Part shown: positions 26,651 to 35,075 of the stretch, one piece after another
Position numbering within the stretch: the first letter of the stretch is position 1
Layout of the letters: the number at the start of each line of letters is the position of its first letter
Source: JAKSCF01 sp028279945
Lineage (GTDB): Bacteria > Bacillota > Clostridia > Peptostreptococcales > JAAYPU01
Direction of reading: 5' to 3'
DNA: 49,777 nucleotides
NCBI GenBank assembly: GCA_028279945.1
Contig: JANQMT010000123.1
Coordinates: forward strand, 1-49,777
Translations under genes and position numbers: made by a program
The notes under the pieces: model-generated
Databases searched by the model: none
What the model was told of the DNA's origin: nothing
The model's input: only the letters and a program-made list of their open reading frames with translations

Positions 26651-28102
26651 CTACATTTCTTTTAATTTTATTTCAAACCAAAATACTACTCCGTTTTCAA
26701 CATTGAATGCGCCATATTCAGCTTCATGTAAATTCAGAATTTGTTTTGATATTGCTAAGCCCAGACCGGTCCCTTTACTTTGTAATTTATTTTTAGACTT
26801 ATAAAAGCTTTCCCATATATAGGGCAAGTCATCGTTTGGAATAGGCGCTCCTGTATTTTGAATATTGACTTTTATATGATTGTCTGTTTTTTCACTGCTG
26901 ATATTAATCTTCCCTTTGGGAGATGTATGCTCAAATGCATTTTTTATAAAGTTGCTTAAGACTTGTTCCAGCCTAAAAACGTCTCCATAAATCATGCATC
27001 TTTGTTTTGCATGAGAAAAGATAAATTCTATATCTTGTTTTTTAAATATTTCTGCATATTTTTCGCTGACTCTCCTAAGTAATGTCATCATGTCAAAATT
27101 TTCTTTATTAATTTTAAAAGTCCCTGCTTCCAATTGAGATAAATCTAATAAATCTCTCAGAATCTTTACCATTTTAGTTATTTCATCGTTAATAACTTCG
27201 TAATGATACTTGACTTCCTCTTCAGATTCCACCATGCCATCCTCTAAAGCCTCTATATAGCCTTGTATGATAGCTAATGGTGTTTGAATTTCATGAGATA
27301 CTTGTGCAACAAATTGTTTTCTTAATACGTCTAAAGTCTTTTCTTTTTTAAGCTCATCTTTTAACTGGATAATGGTTTTTTCCAAAGCCGCAGCCATCCT
27401 GTTTAAGGTTTTCCCCAACTGGCCAATTTCATCTTCTCTTTGTTCTTTATATTGACATGAAAAGTTCAATTTTCCCATTTCTAATGCAACATTATTAAGC
27501 TCAACTAAAGGTTTTGTAATATTCTTTGAAAGTACATAGGCACCAATAGCTCCAAATATAAGCGCCGCTAAAATCATATATTTTATGATATCTTTGAATA
27601 TGTTAACCGTTTCATCAATGGCTTCAACGGGAATCTGTATGACTGCTAATATCCCATTATCATATCTTTCAGCATAGAAAAGACGTGTGTTTTTATCTAA
27701 TGGATTCATATATTCGACTTCTACATGCTCCCCTTTTTTTATGTTAAAAGCAAGCCTGGGTATAGCGCTTCTAAGTTTTTTACCTGCTTCAATAATGATT
27801 CTTTCATTTTTTCTGTGTATCAAATAATCTATGTATATTGGCTCATCATAAGCATCAAAAATATTAATATTTGTACCCGTGGTAAAAGATAAGCGTTTCA
27901 ATTTTGAAATGACTTCTTCATCTTCAACACTTTCAGCCAATATCCTCTGAATATCTTTGGAGGCATGTTGAATTTGGTTCAATTTTTGATTTTTATAGAT
28001 GTCATCTGCTAAATAATTGATGACTATCCAAGATAGGAAAAGAACCATAGTGATGGTAATCAATATAATAACAAATGTTTTTTGAAATATGGATTGTTTC
28101 AT
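26651..28102 (-). CDS. Sensor histidine kinase
   Basis: Membrane kinase of 483 residues: segment 10-31, extracytoplasmic sensor (about 32-172), segment 173-192, HAMP (about 193-245), phospho-acceptor H270 in VSHEIQTP, then the HATPase domain with N-box FIKNAFEHTS, and G-box SKGTGLGLAISK. The sensor region has a PAS/Cache-like size, and its ligand is unknown. The start overlaps the response regulator stop (ATGA), so it is coupled. Its likely target is the acidic repeat protein gene just upstream. Confidence 0.94.
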   Translation of the reverse strand: MKQSIFQKTFVIILITITMVLFLSWIVINYLADDIYKNQKLNQIQHASKDIQRILAESVEDEEVISKLKRLSFTTGTNINIFDAYDEPIYIDYLIHRKNERIIIEAGKKLRSAIPRLAFNIKKGEHVEVEYMNPLDKNTRLFYAERYDNGILAVIQIPVEAIDETVNIFKDIIKYMILAALIFGAIGAYVLSKNITKPLVELNNVALEMGKLNFSCQYKEQREDEIGQLGKTLNRMAAALEKTIIQLKDELKKEKTLDVLRKQFVAQVSHEIQTPLAIIQGYIEALEDGMVESEEEVKYHYEVINDEITKMVKILRDLLDLSQLEAGTFKINKENFDMMTLLRRVSEKYAEIFKKQDIEFIFSHAKQRCMIYGDVFRLEQVLSNFIKNAFEHTSPKGKINISSEKTDNHIKVNIQNTGAPIPNDDLPYIWESFYKSKNKLQSKGTGLGLAISKQILNLHEAEYGAFNVENGVVFWFEIKLKEM

Positions 28103-28776
28103 GAAGTCACCTCAAAACGATATCCTACGCCTCTAACAGTTTTGACTTGGACATTTGATGATTTATTAATTTTCTTCCTTAATCTTTTAACATGGGTATC
28201 TACTGTTCTTAAATCACCATAATAATCATATCCCCAAACTTTATCTAAAATATTTTCTCTGGTTAATGCCAGTCCGATATTATGACCAAAGTAGAGCAAT
28301 AAATCATATTCTTTTGGAGAAAGTTCTACTTCTTGATCTTTTATGTAAACTTTATGTGATTTGATATCTATTTTAATATCACCTATTTTCTTTTCATTGT
28401 CTGTTATATTACCTGTTCTCTTTAATAAAGCTTTTACTCTCATGACTAATTCTTTTAAACTAAATGGTTTGGTCACATAGTCATCCGCACCTAATTCAAA
28501 TCCAAACAGCCGGTCACTTTCTTCGCTTCTTGCTGTTAACATTAAAATAGGTATTTCACTTTCTTTTCTTATAGCCCTGCAGACAGACCATCCGTCATAT
28601 TCAGGCATCATGATATCTAGTATAACCAAATCTAAATCTTGGCTGTAAAAATAATCCAGTGCTTCTTTGCCATCCTTTGCTTCAATCACTTGATAGCCCT
28701 CATTGACTAAGTATTTAATAATAACTTTTCTAAGGCGCTCTTCGTCTTCAACTATCATTATTTTCGGAACTAACAT
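28099..28776 (-). CDS. OmpR/PhoB-type response regulator
   Basis: 225 residues: receiver domain with E10/D11, phospho-acceptor D54 and K103, then a winged helix DNA-binding domain (about 128-223) with the DLRTVDTHVKRLRKKI recognition helix. Partner of the adjacent kinase. A PhoB-spaced direct repeat lies upstream of the neighbouring repeat-protein gene. Confidence 0.95.
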   Translation of the reverse strand: MLVPKIMIVEDEERLRKVIIKYLVNEGYQVIEAKDGKEALDYFYSQDLDLVILDIMMPEYDGWSVCRAIRKESEIPILMLTARSEESDRLFGFELGADDYVTKPFSLKELVMRVKALLKRTGNITDNEKKIGDIKIDIKSHKVYIKDQEVELSPKEYDLLLYFGHNIGLALTRENILDKVWGYDYYGDLRTVDTHVKRLRKKINKSSNVQVKTVRGVGYRFEVTS

Positions 28777-28860
28777 TATTTTCTCCCAATCATTTTTCTT
28801 TTATTTTATCATATGTCTATTCATCCATCTATGAATTAGCCGGTATCCTTAATCTACGAA

Positions 28861-28891
28861 AAGAAATTTTGGAAAAATTCCAAAATTTCTT
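28861..28891. terminator. Terminator-like hairpin after the acidic repeat protein gene
   Basis: AAGAAATTTTGG pairs with CCAAAATTTCTT over seven bases. It lies 62 bases past the stop of the repeat protein and before the response regulator, and may serve either strand. No separate T-run follows. Confidence 0.6.
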
Positions 28892-28952
28892 TTCTGTGTG
28901 TGTCAACAATTTTTATCTATATTAAGCTTCATTAAGCAGTCTTAAATTATTT

Positions 28953-29717
28953 TTATAGAACCGGAGAATTAAAATTTAATCCTTTTTTTCCAGGTCTATC
29001 TCCACCTTTACACCCTTCACGATCGCGTCCTTCTCCATCTTTGGGACGCTTCATACCTCTACCAAAATCGTCATTTTCTAATCTTTCTTCTAATTCAGCT
29101 AATCTTTCATCTGCTTCTTCCTGCGTTAGCTTTCCTTCTTCTACTGCTGCGTTAATTCTTTCCTCTGCTTTCTCTAAAAAGCTTTCTTTTTCTTCATCTG
29201 TCAGTTCTTTTTTAGGTCCGTTACCTCTTCTAAAGTCACCATTTTCTAATCTTTCTTCTAATTCAGCTAATTTTTCATCTGCCTCTTCTTGGGTTAGCTT
29301 TCCTTCTTCCACTGCTGCGTTGATTCTTTCCTCTGCTTTCTCTAAAAAGTCTTCTTTTTCTTCATCTGTTAATTCTTTTTTGGGACCATGACCACGTCTT
29401 GGGAAATCTCCATTTTCTAACCTTTCTTTTAGGTTAGCTAATTTTTCATCTGCTTCTTCTTGGGTTAGTTTTCCCTCTTCTACAGCATTCTCAAGTCTTT
29501 CTTCAGCATCTTCATAAATTTCATCTTTTAGCTCTTCTAAGATGCCTTCTTCTTCTGCTGCTTCCCAAATGGTTTTGCCTCCTTCTCGCATCTCTTTAAG
29601 CTCTTCTACGGTTTTACCTGTTAATGATTGATAGATTTCAGATGGTGAATCTGCAAAGACTAAACTTGAGCCAAGTACCATACTTAAAATTAAAGTTCCA
29701 ACTAATATTTTTTTCAT
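28953..29717 (-). CDS. Secreted acidic three-repeat helical protein
   Basis: 254 residues. Signal peptide 1-22 (ends VFA-DS). Then a domain with GKTVEELKEMREGGKTIWEAAEEEG, and three tandem repeats of about 54 residues built on EEGKLTQEEADEKLAELEER, joined by ENGDF and a Gly/Arg/Pro hinge. The tail is Gly/Lys/Arg-rich. The charged, heptad-like helices with a basic tail resemble DUF2680/YckD-like and Spy-like extracytoplasmic proteins in style, but I cannot assign a function. Copies two and three are nearly identical at the DNA level, which suggests recent duplication. It probably belongs to the regulon of the adjacent two-component system. Confidence 0.8.
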   Translation of the reverse strand: MKKILVGTLILSMVLGSSLVFADSPSEIYQSLTGKTVEELKEMREGGKTIWEAAEEEGILEELKDEIYEDAEERLENAVEEGKLTQEEADEKLANLKERLENGDFPRRGHGPKKELTDEEKEDFLEKAEERINAAVEEGKLTQEEADEKLAELEERLENGDFRRGNGPKKELTDEEKESFLEKAEERINAAVEEGKLTQEEADERLAELEERLENDDFGRGMKRPKDGEGRDREGCKGGDRPGKKGLNFNSPVL

Positions 29718-29783
29718 TTTGTTTCCTCCTATTGACCTTATATATTTTTTTGCTTTAGGTCTTTATTACCTTTTATGGTTTAT

Positions 29784-29818
29784 ACTATACCCATCAATTG
29801 TGACAACTCAGTGACAAC
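29784..29818 (-). promoter_or_regulatory. Promoter with PhoB-like direct repeat before the acidic repeat protein
   Basis: GTTGTCAC occurs twice on the minus strand with an 11-base period (29800-29807, 29811-29818), and TATAGT (29784-29789) lies ten bases downstream. This puts the repeat where OmpR/PhoB regulators replace the -35. Confidence 0.7.
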
Positions 29819-29862
29819 AAAATGAAAAAATGATCTATATATTAACGAATTCAAAAATGTTT

Positions 29863-30390
29863 TTACTCACTTGGTATAAAAATCTTCAAATTTGGAGGAT
29901 TATAAGTCAACCATACAAATAAGATAAATAATATAATTAAAATCAATATACTTAATCTATTGTATCCTGAATAGTTGTTTTTTGAATTAAGAATTGAATA
30001 AAATATCCATTGACTGATGGCTGCGGCTATCAATGTGATCAAAATATCTATCACCAATATACTTTCACCTGTGAAGGCCGTATATCCATAATAAAGAACA
30101 GGAATTAAGAATACCAATAATAGTATTCCTATTGTTCTTGCAAAATAATAATTTTTATATCTATACAGACCTAGATATATTTCATAAAACATCCAAATCA
30201 ACCCTGATGTCAGCATCATCTTCATATGTTCCCAAACACTTTCATTGACCGGTGCAAATGGTTTAAGAAAATCAAGTTCAGTAATCTCATATGCACTATG
30301 AATCATAGCAGCAAGAAAAAAAATAGCGAATATCCCCCATATGGTCAATTTTAAATTATTCCTATGGGACGAGCAGTTATAAATCACCAT
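29863..30390 (-). CDS. DUF6512-like integral membrane protein
   Basis: 175 residues from ATG at 30390, chosen because AAGGAG lies seven bases before it; a longer frame reaches 30423. Five or six membrane segments, with the motif FAPVNESVWEHMKMM near 55-68 after the first segment, which I associate with the DUF6512 family. Function unknown. Stands alone between a regulator-bearing gene and a repeat-filled gap. Confidence 0.65.
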   Translation of the reverse strand: MVIYNCSSHRNNLKLTIWGIFAIFFLAAMIHSAYEITELDFLKPFAPVNESVWEHMKMMLTSGLIWMFYEIYLGLYRYKNYYFARTIGILLLVFLIPVLYYGYTAFTGESILVIDILITLIAAAISQWIFYSILNSKNNYSGYNRLSILILIILFILFVWLTYNPPNLKIFIPSE

Positions 30391-30615
30391 TTGATTACTC
30401 TCCTTTCTCAATAAATAATTCAATAACTCATTTTGACCTATTTGTAAAGCTTTTATATTAAAATCTAGCAGCGGCTTTTTATTTGCCTTGTGACCCTGTC
30501 TTTTTTATATATCTTTATGGATAGCTTTTGTAAAATATGTCATTTTATCTTTTGTTTTGTGAGCGTTCAGATGTTTTGAGCCAAAATCGGAACCTATATA
30601 AAATATAAAACAATA

Positions 30616-30680
30616 GGGACGGTTCTTTTTGTTTGATTTGCCTAGTTAGGTTTGCTGTTCCAAACAAAAAAAACCGTCCC
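30616..30680. repeat. 65-bp inverted repeat (REP-like)
   Basis: Arms of 20 bases (30616-30635 and 30661-30680) match at 19, beginning GGGACGGTT; the loop contains CCTAGTTAGG. The GGGACGG motif is common in clostridial dispersed palindromes. The rest of the 30424-30834 gap holds a terminator and a smaller palindrome, with no gene. Confidence 0.85.
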
Positions 30681-30696
30681 TTGTGTTTGAATAATT

Positions 30697-30733
30697 AAAA
30701 AAAGTAGGTTTTTTTATGTATAAAACCTACTTT
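30697..30733 (-). terminator. Probable terminator of the ecfA1-A2-T operon
   Basis: AAAGTAGGTTTT (30701-30712) pairs with AAAACCTACTTT (30722-30733), 12 perfect pairs, followed on the minus strand by a run of T. Confidence 0.8.
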
Positions 30734-30774
30734 ATAAATCCCTATTTGTATTCAATTTGGTAGAAATATATTAA

Positions 30775-30796
30775 GGTTGGGCACGGGGACCCAACC
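30775..30796. repeat. Small palindrome, CACGGRGA-loop family, copy A
   Basis: GGTTGGG pairs with CCCAACC around loop CACGGGGA. It shares loop and stem plan with the copy at 33466. Confidence 0.75.
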
Positions 30797-30834
30797 CAAA
30801 TTTACTCTATCTCCTATCTACTATCTCCTAATAA

Positions 30835-31638
30835 TTATATCCAAAAAAATCTATGGTAAATAATAATTCCTAAAAACATTATTGTGAACATAAAAGCTAA
30901 CAAATCTTTTTTATGGTAGGAGAGTTCATGCATTCTGGTTCTATTTTCTCCTCCCCTGTAACATCTTGCTTCCATTGCCATAGCCAGCTCATCCGCTCTT
31001 CTAAAGGCGCTGATAAACAGCGGAACCAATAAAGGTATCAAGCTTTTTGCTCTATTAATTAGGTTGCCGCTTTCAAAATCTGCACCTCGAGCCATTTGAG
31101 CTTTCATTATTTTATCGGTTTCTTCTAAAAGTGTTGGAATAAATCGGAGTGCGATACTCATCATCATAGCCAATTCATGAGCAGGCACACCTATCCTTTT
31201 AAAAGGGTTTAGGAGCTTCTCTATGCCATCTGTCAGCTTAATTGGCTTGGTTGTTAATGTGAGCACCGAAGAGCCGATAATAAGGATGATAAGGCGGCCA
31301 CCCATAAAAATGGCCTGGTGCAACCCTTCTCTTGTAATCTTTAATGGTCCTAATGCATAAAGCAATTCTCCTTTAGTCATGAAAATATTAATACTAAAGG
31401 TTAGTATAATAATAATCATTAAAGGTCTCAGCCCTTTGAACATAAATTTAACAGGTACTTTTGACGCTGTAATGACAATGGTCAAAAACAGTAAAACCCA
31501 TATATATTGAATCAATTCATCAATTAAAAATAGTTCAATAATAAAAATAAACGTCGCTATTATTTTTACTCTCGGGTCAAGCCTATGAATCAAAGACTCA
31601 CCAGGGTAATATTGTCCTAATGTAATATCTCTTAGCAT
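30835..31638 (-). CDS. ecfT: ECF transporter transmembrane protein EcfT
   Basis: Coupling membrane subunit, 267 residues with five or six membrane segments. Seen: the ARGADFESG motif and the second EARCYRGGENRTR coupling motif that contact the two ATPases. It joins EcfA1/A2 to exchangeable substrate-binding S components, for example QueT encoded at 25297 here. It lies four bases after ecfA2. Confidence 0.95.
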   Translation of the reverse strand: MLRDITLGQYYPGESLIHRLDPRVKIIATFIFIIELFLIDELIQYIWVLLFLTIVITASKVPVKFMFKGLRPLMIIIILTFSINIFMTKGELLYALGPLKITREGLHQAIFMGGRLIILIIGSSVLTLTTKPIKLTDGIEKLLNPFKRIGVPAHELAMMMSIALRFIPTLLEETDKIMKAQMARGADFESGNLINRAKSLIPLLVPLFISAFRRADELAMAMEARCYRGGENRTRMHELSYHKKDLLAFMFTIMFLGIIIYHRFFWI

Positions 31639-31642
31639 GATA

Positions 31643-32497
31643 TTATTTGCTCCTTATTAATTCTATGATCTGCTGCTCTGCTTCTTCTAGTGTATGAATA
31701 TTGACGTCAACATCTTTCCCGTTCTTTTTCAACTGATGCATTAATTTCATTACAGGTGGAACCCCTAAGCCTATTTTTTCCAGAAGCTCGATATGCTTAT
31801 AGATTTCCTTTGGCTTACCGTTTAATACAACGCTTCCTTTTTCCATAACAATTATCTTGTCTGCATATTGTGCCACATCACCCATATTATGAGAGACTAA
31901 AATAATGGTATTCTTTTCTTGAGTGTGCAGTGCTTTTAACATCTCCATGGTTTCTGCTCTTCCTTTTGGATCCAAACCGGCTGTAGGCTCATCTAAAATT
32001 AATACGTCCGGTTTCATGGCTATAACGCCGGCAATTGCCACACGCCTTTTTTGCCCGCCGCTTAATTCGAAAGGAGATTTATCTTTTACCGCTTCATAGT
32101 CTAGCCCTACTTGGTTAATGGCTTCATATACTCTTTCTTTTATTTCGTCTTCGCTTATCCCTAGATTAGTTGGTCCGAAAGCAATGTCTTTATATACGGT
32201 TTCCTCAAAAAGCTGATATTCAGGGTACTGAAATACCAAGCCTACTTTTTGTCTTACTTCACTCATTTTTACCTTTTTATCAGTAATATCAAACCCATTA
32301 ATCCATATTTTCCCTGATTTTGGTTTTAAAAGTCCGTTTAGGTGCTGTACCAATGTAGACTTCCCCGAACCCGTATGTCCAATAACAGCAATGAATTCTG
32401 TTTCATCTATTTCTATGTTAACATTATCTAATGCAACGGTTTCATAAGGCATACCCTCATTATATATATGTTTTAAATTTTCTATCTTTATTGACAT
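31643..32497 (-). CDS. ecfA2: ECF transporter ATPase EcfA2
   Basis: 284 residues; Walker A GHTGSGKST, Q-loop VFQYPEYQLF, signature LSGGQKRR, Walker B VLILDEPTAGLD, and the switch His in LVSHNMGD. The YPEYQLF form at the Q-loop is typical of EcfA2. It overlaps ecfA1 by ten bases. Confidence 0.95.
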   Translation of the reverse strand: MSIKIENLKHIYNEGMPYETVALDNVNIEIDETEFIAVIGHTGSGKSTLVQHLNGLLKPKSGKIWINGFDITDKKVKMSEVRQKVGLVFQYPEYQLFEETVYKDIAFGPTNLGISEDEIKERVYEAINQVGLDYEAVKDKSPFELSGGQKRRVAIAGVIAMKPDVLILDEPTAGLDPKGRAETMEMLKALHTQEKNTIILVSHNMGDVAQYADKIIVMEKGSVVLNGKPKEIYKHIELLEKIGLGVPPVMKLMHQLKKNGKDVDVNIHTLEEAEQQIIELIRSK

Positions 32498-33324
32498 AAG
32501 TAGTTCACCATCTCTTCAATCGTAATAATATCTTTTGGTATAGGAATGCCTTTATGATTAAGCCGTGACGCAAGCTCCGTTACCATAGGAACTTCAAGTC
32601 CTATTTCTTTCAATTTTTTTACTTGCGTAAATATCTCTTTTGGAGAACCATCTAATATAATTTTACCGTGATCAACAACCACGACTCGATCTGCCAAAGC
32701 AGCTTCTTCCATAAAATGCGTAATATGTATAATGGTTATATTTTCATCTTTATTCAACTTGCAAATGGTTTCCATCACTTCTTTTCTGCCGTGAGGGTCC
32801 AGCATTGCCGTAGGCTCATCAAAAACAATGCATTCAGGCCGCATTGCAATAACACCTGCTATAGCTATTCTTTGTTTTTGACCGCCGGAAAGTAAATGAG
32901 GTGCTTTTTTCTTATATTCGCCCATTTCAACCATATTCAGCGAATCTTCCACTCTTTCTCTAATCTTTTGCGGATCAATGCCTAGATTTTCTGGCCCAAA
33001 AGCAATATCATCCTCTACTATTGCAGACACCAATTGATTATCCGGATTCTGAAATACCATCCCTGCGGTTTGTCTAATATCCCAAAGTTTACTTTCATCT
33101 GCAGTATCAAGACCCTTAACATAGACTTTCCCTCCACTAGGAAGCAATAGGGCATTAATATTCTTTGCAAGCGTGGATTTTCCTGATCCATTATGACCAA
33201 TGATAACCGTAAGACTCCCTTTTTTTATATCAAGGTTGATATTGGACAAAGCTCGAACATTTTGTCCATCTTCATCTTTTTTATATTCGAATATTAATTC
33301 TTTTATTTCAACAATGTTATTCAT
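32488..33324 (-). CDS. ecfA1: ECF transporter ATPase EcfA1
   Basis: 278 residues; Walker A GHNGSGKST, Q-loop VFQNPDNQLV, signature LSGGQKQR, Walker B CIVFDEPTAMLD, H-switch ITHFME. The NPDNQLV form is typical of EcfA1. It lies 360 bases downstream of rplQ, a conserved Firmicutes neighbourhood, but here separated by a terminator and repeats. Confidence 0.95.
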   Translation of the reverse strand: MNNIVEIKELIFEYKKDEDGQNVRALSNINLDIKKGSLTVIIGHNGSGKSTLAKNINALLLPSGGKVYVKGLDTADESKLWDIRQTAGMVFQNPDNQLVSAIVEDDIAFGPENLGIDPQKIRERVEDSLNMVEMGEYKKKAPHLLSGGQKQRIAIAGVIAMRPECIVFDEPTAMLDPHGRKEVMETICKLNKDENITIIHITHFMEEAALADRVVVVDHGKIILDGSPKEIFTQVKKLKEIGLEVPMVTELASRLNHKGIPIPKDIITIEEMVNYLCQ

Positions 33325-33372
33325 AAAAAAACTTCCTTATTAAAAAACTTATTTACAACAGATATTTACGCA

Positions 33373-33422
33373 ATGTGACATTTTTGCGTCACATCTAAAA
33401 ATGTGATATTTTTGCGTCACAT
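33373..33422. repeat. Tandem pair of 22-bp palindromes
   Basis: ATGTGAC-N8-GTCACAT (33373-33394) and a near copy ATGTGAT-N8-GTCACAT (33401-33422), period 28 bases, with an identical core. It lies about 50 bases upstream of ecfA1 on the transcribed side. Confidence 0.85.
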
Positions 33423-33465
33423 TATCTTATGATAAATCACCTAAATATAATGCTCTATAAATAAA

Positions 33466-33485
33466 GTCGGGCACGGAGACCCGAC
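33466..33485. repeat. Small palindrome, CACGGRGA-loop family, copy B
   Basis: GTCGGG pairs with CCCGAC around loop CACGGAGA. Relative to copy A, one stem pair is exchanged (T-A to C-G) and one loop base differs. Confidence 0.75.
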
Positions 33486-33655
33486 ACTACGGATAAATTA
33501 TCACGGAGACGTTTTTTAAACCTGTCCCTGTCGCCTGTACTCTATTATACTCTTATTCAGTGCAAATAGAAAGGCGGAAAAATTCTTAGCCAATCAGAGA
33601 TTGGAGAATTTACACATGAGACCTGCGACGTAATCAAAGATTACTGCTAGGGCTT

Positions 33656-33686
33656 CAAAAAAAGAACTGAGCTTTCACCCAGTTCT
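33656..33686 (-). terminator. Terminator of the alpha operon, overlapping the rplQ stop
   Basis: AGAACTG pairs with CAGTTCT around a loop with extra GC pairing, then seven T on the minus strand. The 33325-33684 gap holds this, two palindrome families and no gene. Confidence 0.85.
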
Positions 33687-34026
33687 ATACTAATTCTATA
33701 TATACCATTTCGGCATTGTCACCTTTACGAGGTCCTATTTTGAGGATTCTGGTATATCCTCCGTTTCTTTCTTCGTACTTGGGTGCAACATCATCAAAGA
33801 GATGCTTTACAACATCTTCATCAGTCACACAAGAGAGCACCTGTCTCCTCGCATGTAAATCACCTTTTTTAGCTAAGGTAATCATTTTTTCAGCTATCTT
33901 CCTTGTCTCTTTTGCTCTTGTATCTGTTGTCTTGATTCTTCCTTCTCTTAACAGATCCGTAACAAGGTTTCTAAGCATGAGGTTTCTATGAGAAGTAGGT
34001 CTGCCTAATTTTCTGTGTCCCGGCAT
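33685..34026 (-). CDS. rplQ: Ribosomal protein L17
   Basis: Large-subunit protein near the exit tunnel, 113 residues, the short bacterial form. N-terminal MPGHRKLGRPTSHRNLMLRN and the GGYTRI segment near the end are diagnostic. Last gene of the alpha operon, 20 bases after rpoA; its stop codon lies inside the terminator stem, so translation end and transcription end are nearly coincident. Confidence 0.98.
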   Translation of the reverse strand: MPGHRKLGRPTSHRNLMLRNLVTDLLREGRIKTTDTRAKETRKIAEKMITLAKKGDLHARRQVLSCVTDEDVVKHLFDDVAPKYEERNGGYTRILKIGPRKGDNAEMVYIELV

Positions 34027-34046
34027 TTTTTTCCCTCCTTTGCTAG

Positions 34047-34994
34047 TTACTCATCACTTGGCTTAAGGCCTAAACCAAGCTCCGCTAGTTTATTCTTTAC
34101 TTCATCAAGAGACTTTTTCCCTAAATTTCTAACTTTCATCATGTCTTCTTCAGATTTATGCGTCAATTCTTCTACGGTATTAATACCTGCACGTTTTAAA
34201 CAATTAAACGATCTAACCGAAAGTTCTAATTCTTCTATAGTCATTTCCAATACTTTTTCTTTTTGATCTTCTTCTTTTTCTACCATGATTTCTACTTGGT
34301 CAAAGTTTTCGGTTAATTCAATGAATAAGTTTAAATGTTCATGCATGATTTTAGCACCTAATGACGCACCTTCATCAGGTTTGATGCTGCCATCTGTCCA
34401 AATTTCTAAGGTCAGCTTATCAAAGTCAGTAACTTGACCAACCCTTGTATTGGTTACAGAATAGTTAACTTTTCTAACAGGTGAATAAATAGAATCTATA
34501 GGAATAACGCCTATAGGTGTTTCGTCTGATTTATTTTGTTCAGCAGAAACATATCCTCTTCCTTTTGATACATTGATCTCCATTACAAGCTTGCCCCCTT
34601 CTTCTAGGGTTGCAATATGCAAGTCTGGATTTAATACTTCTAGATCACCATCCGAAATAATATCACCTGCAGTTACTGCACCTGGACCTTCCGCGTCAAT
34701 CATGACGGTTTTAGAAGCGTCACTGTTTAAGCTAACTGCTAAGTTTTTCAGATTTAAAATAATCTCTGATACGTCTTCTTTTACAGAAGGAATCGTTGAA
34801 AATTCATGAAGAACACCATTAATTTTAATAGATGTCACAGCACTTCCAGGAAGAGATGAAAGCAGTATCCTTCTTAAGCTATTCCCTAATGTTGTACCAT
34901 ACCCTCTTTCAAGGGGCTCAACGATAAATTTTCCATACATGTTATCTTCACTTAATTCTACACATTCAATGGTGGGTTTTTCTATCTCTATCAT
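34047..34994 (-). CDS. rpoA: RNA polymerase alpha subunit
   Basis: 315 residues from ATG at 34994; AGGAGG is eight bases before it, so a TTG two codons upstream is not needed. N-terminal dimerisation domain (RGYGTTLGNSLRRILLSSLPG, 27-47 or so), and a C-terminal domain with the ELSVRSFNCLKRAGI DNA-contact helix and a NLGKKSLDEVKNKL segment. Assembles core RNA polymerase and contacts UP elements and activators. Confidence 0.98.
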   Translation of the reverse strand: MIEIEKPTIECVELSEDNMYGKFIVEPLERGYGTTLGNSLRRILLSSLPGSAVTSIKINGVLHEFSTIPSVKEDVSEIILNLKNLAVSLNSDASKTVMIDAEGPGAVTAGDIISDGDLEVLNPDLHIATLEEGGKLVMEINVSKGRGYVSAEQNKSDETPIGVIPIDSIYSPVRKVNYSVTNTRVGQVTDFDKLTLEIWTDGSIKPDEGASLGAKIMHEHLNLFIELTENFDQVEIMVEKEEDQKEKVLEMTIEELELSVRSFNCLKRAGINTVEELTHKSEEDMMKVRNLGKKSLDEVKNKLAELGLGLKPSDE

Positions 34995-35075
34995 ACCCAA
35001 ACCCTCCTTTTATTATTTTGATAACCTGAGGGCAATAACTTCTATAATCTTTTTTATATAGATTAATGAATACTA

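Noticed and set aside
29041..29391. Plus-strand Ser/Leu/Phe-rich repetitive frame
   Set aside because: It is the reverse complement of the acidic repeat protein; its repeats are explained by that gene.
33373..33422. Possible CRISPR array from the two regularly spaced repeats
   Set aside because: Only two 22-base palindromes with a six-base gap; spacers are far too short and no cas genes are present.
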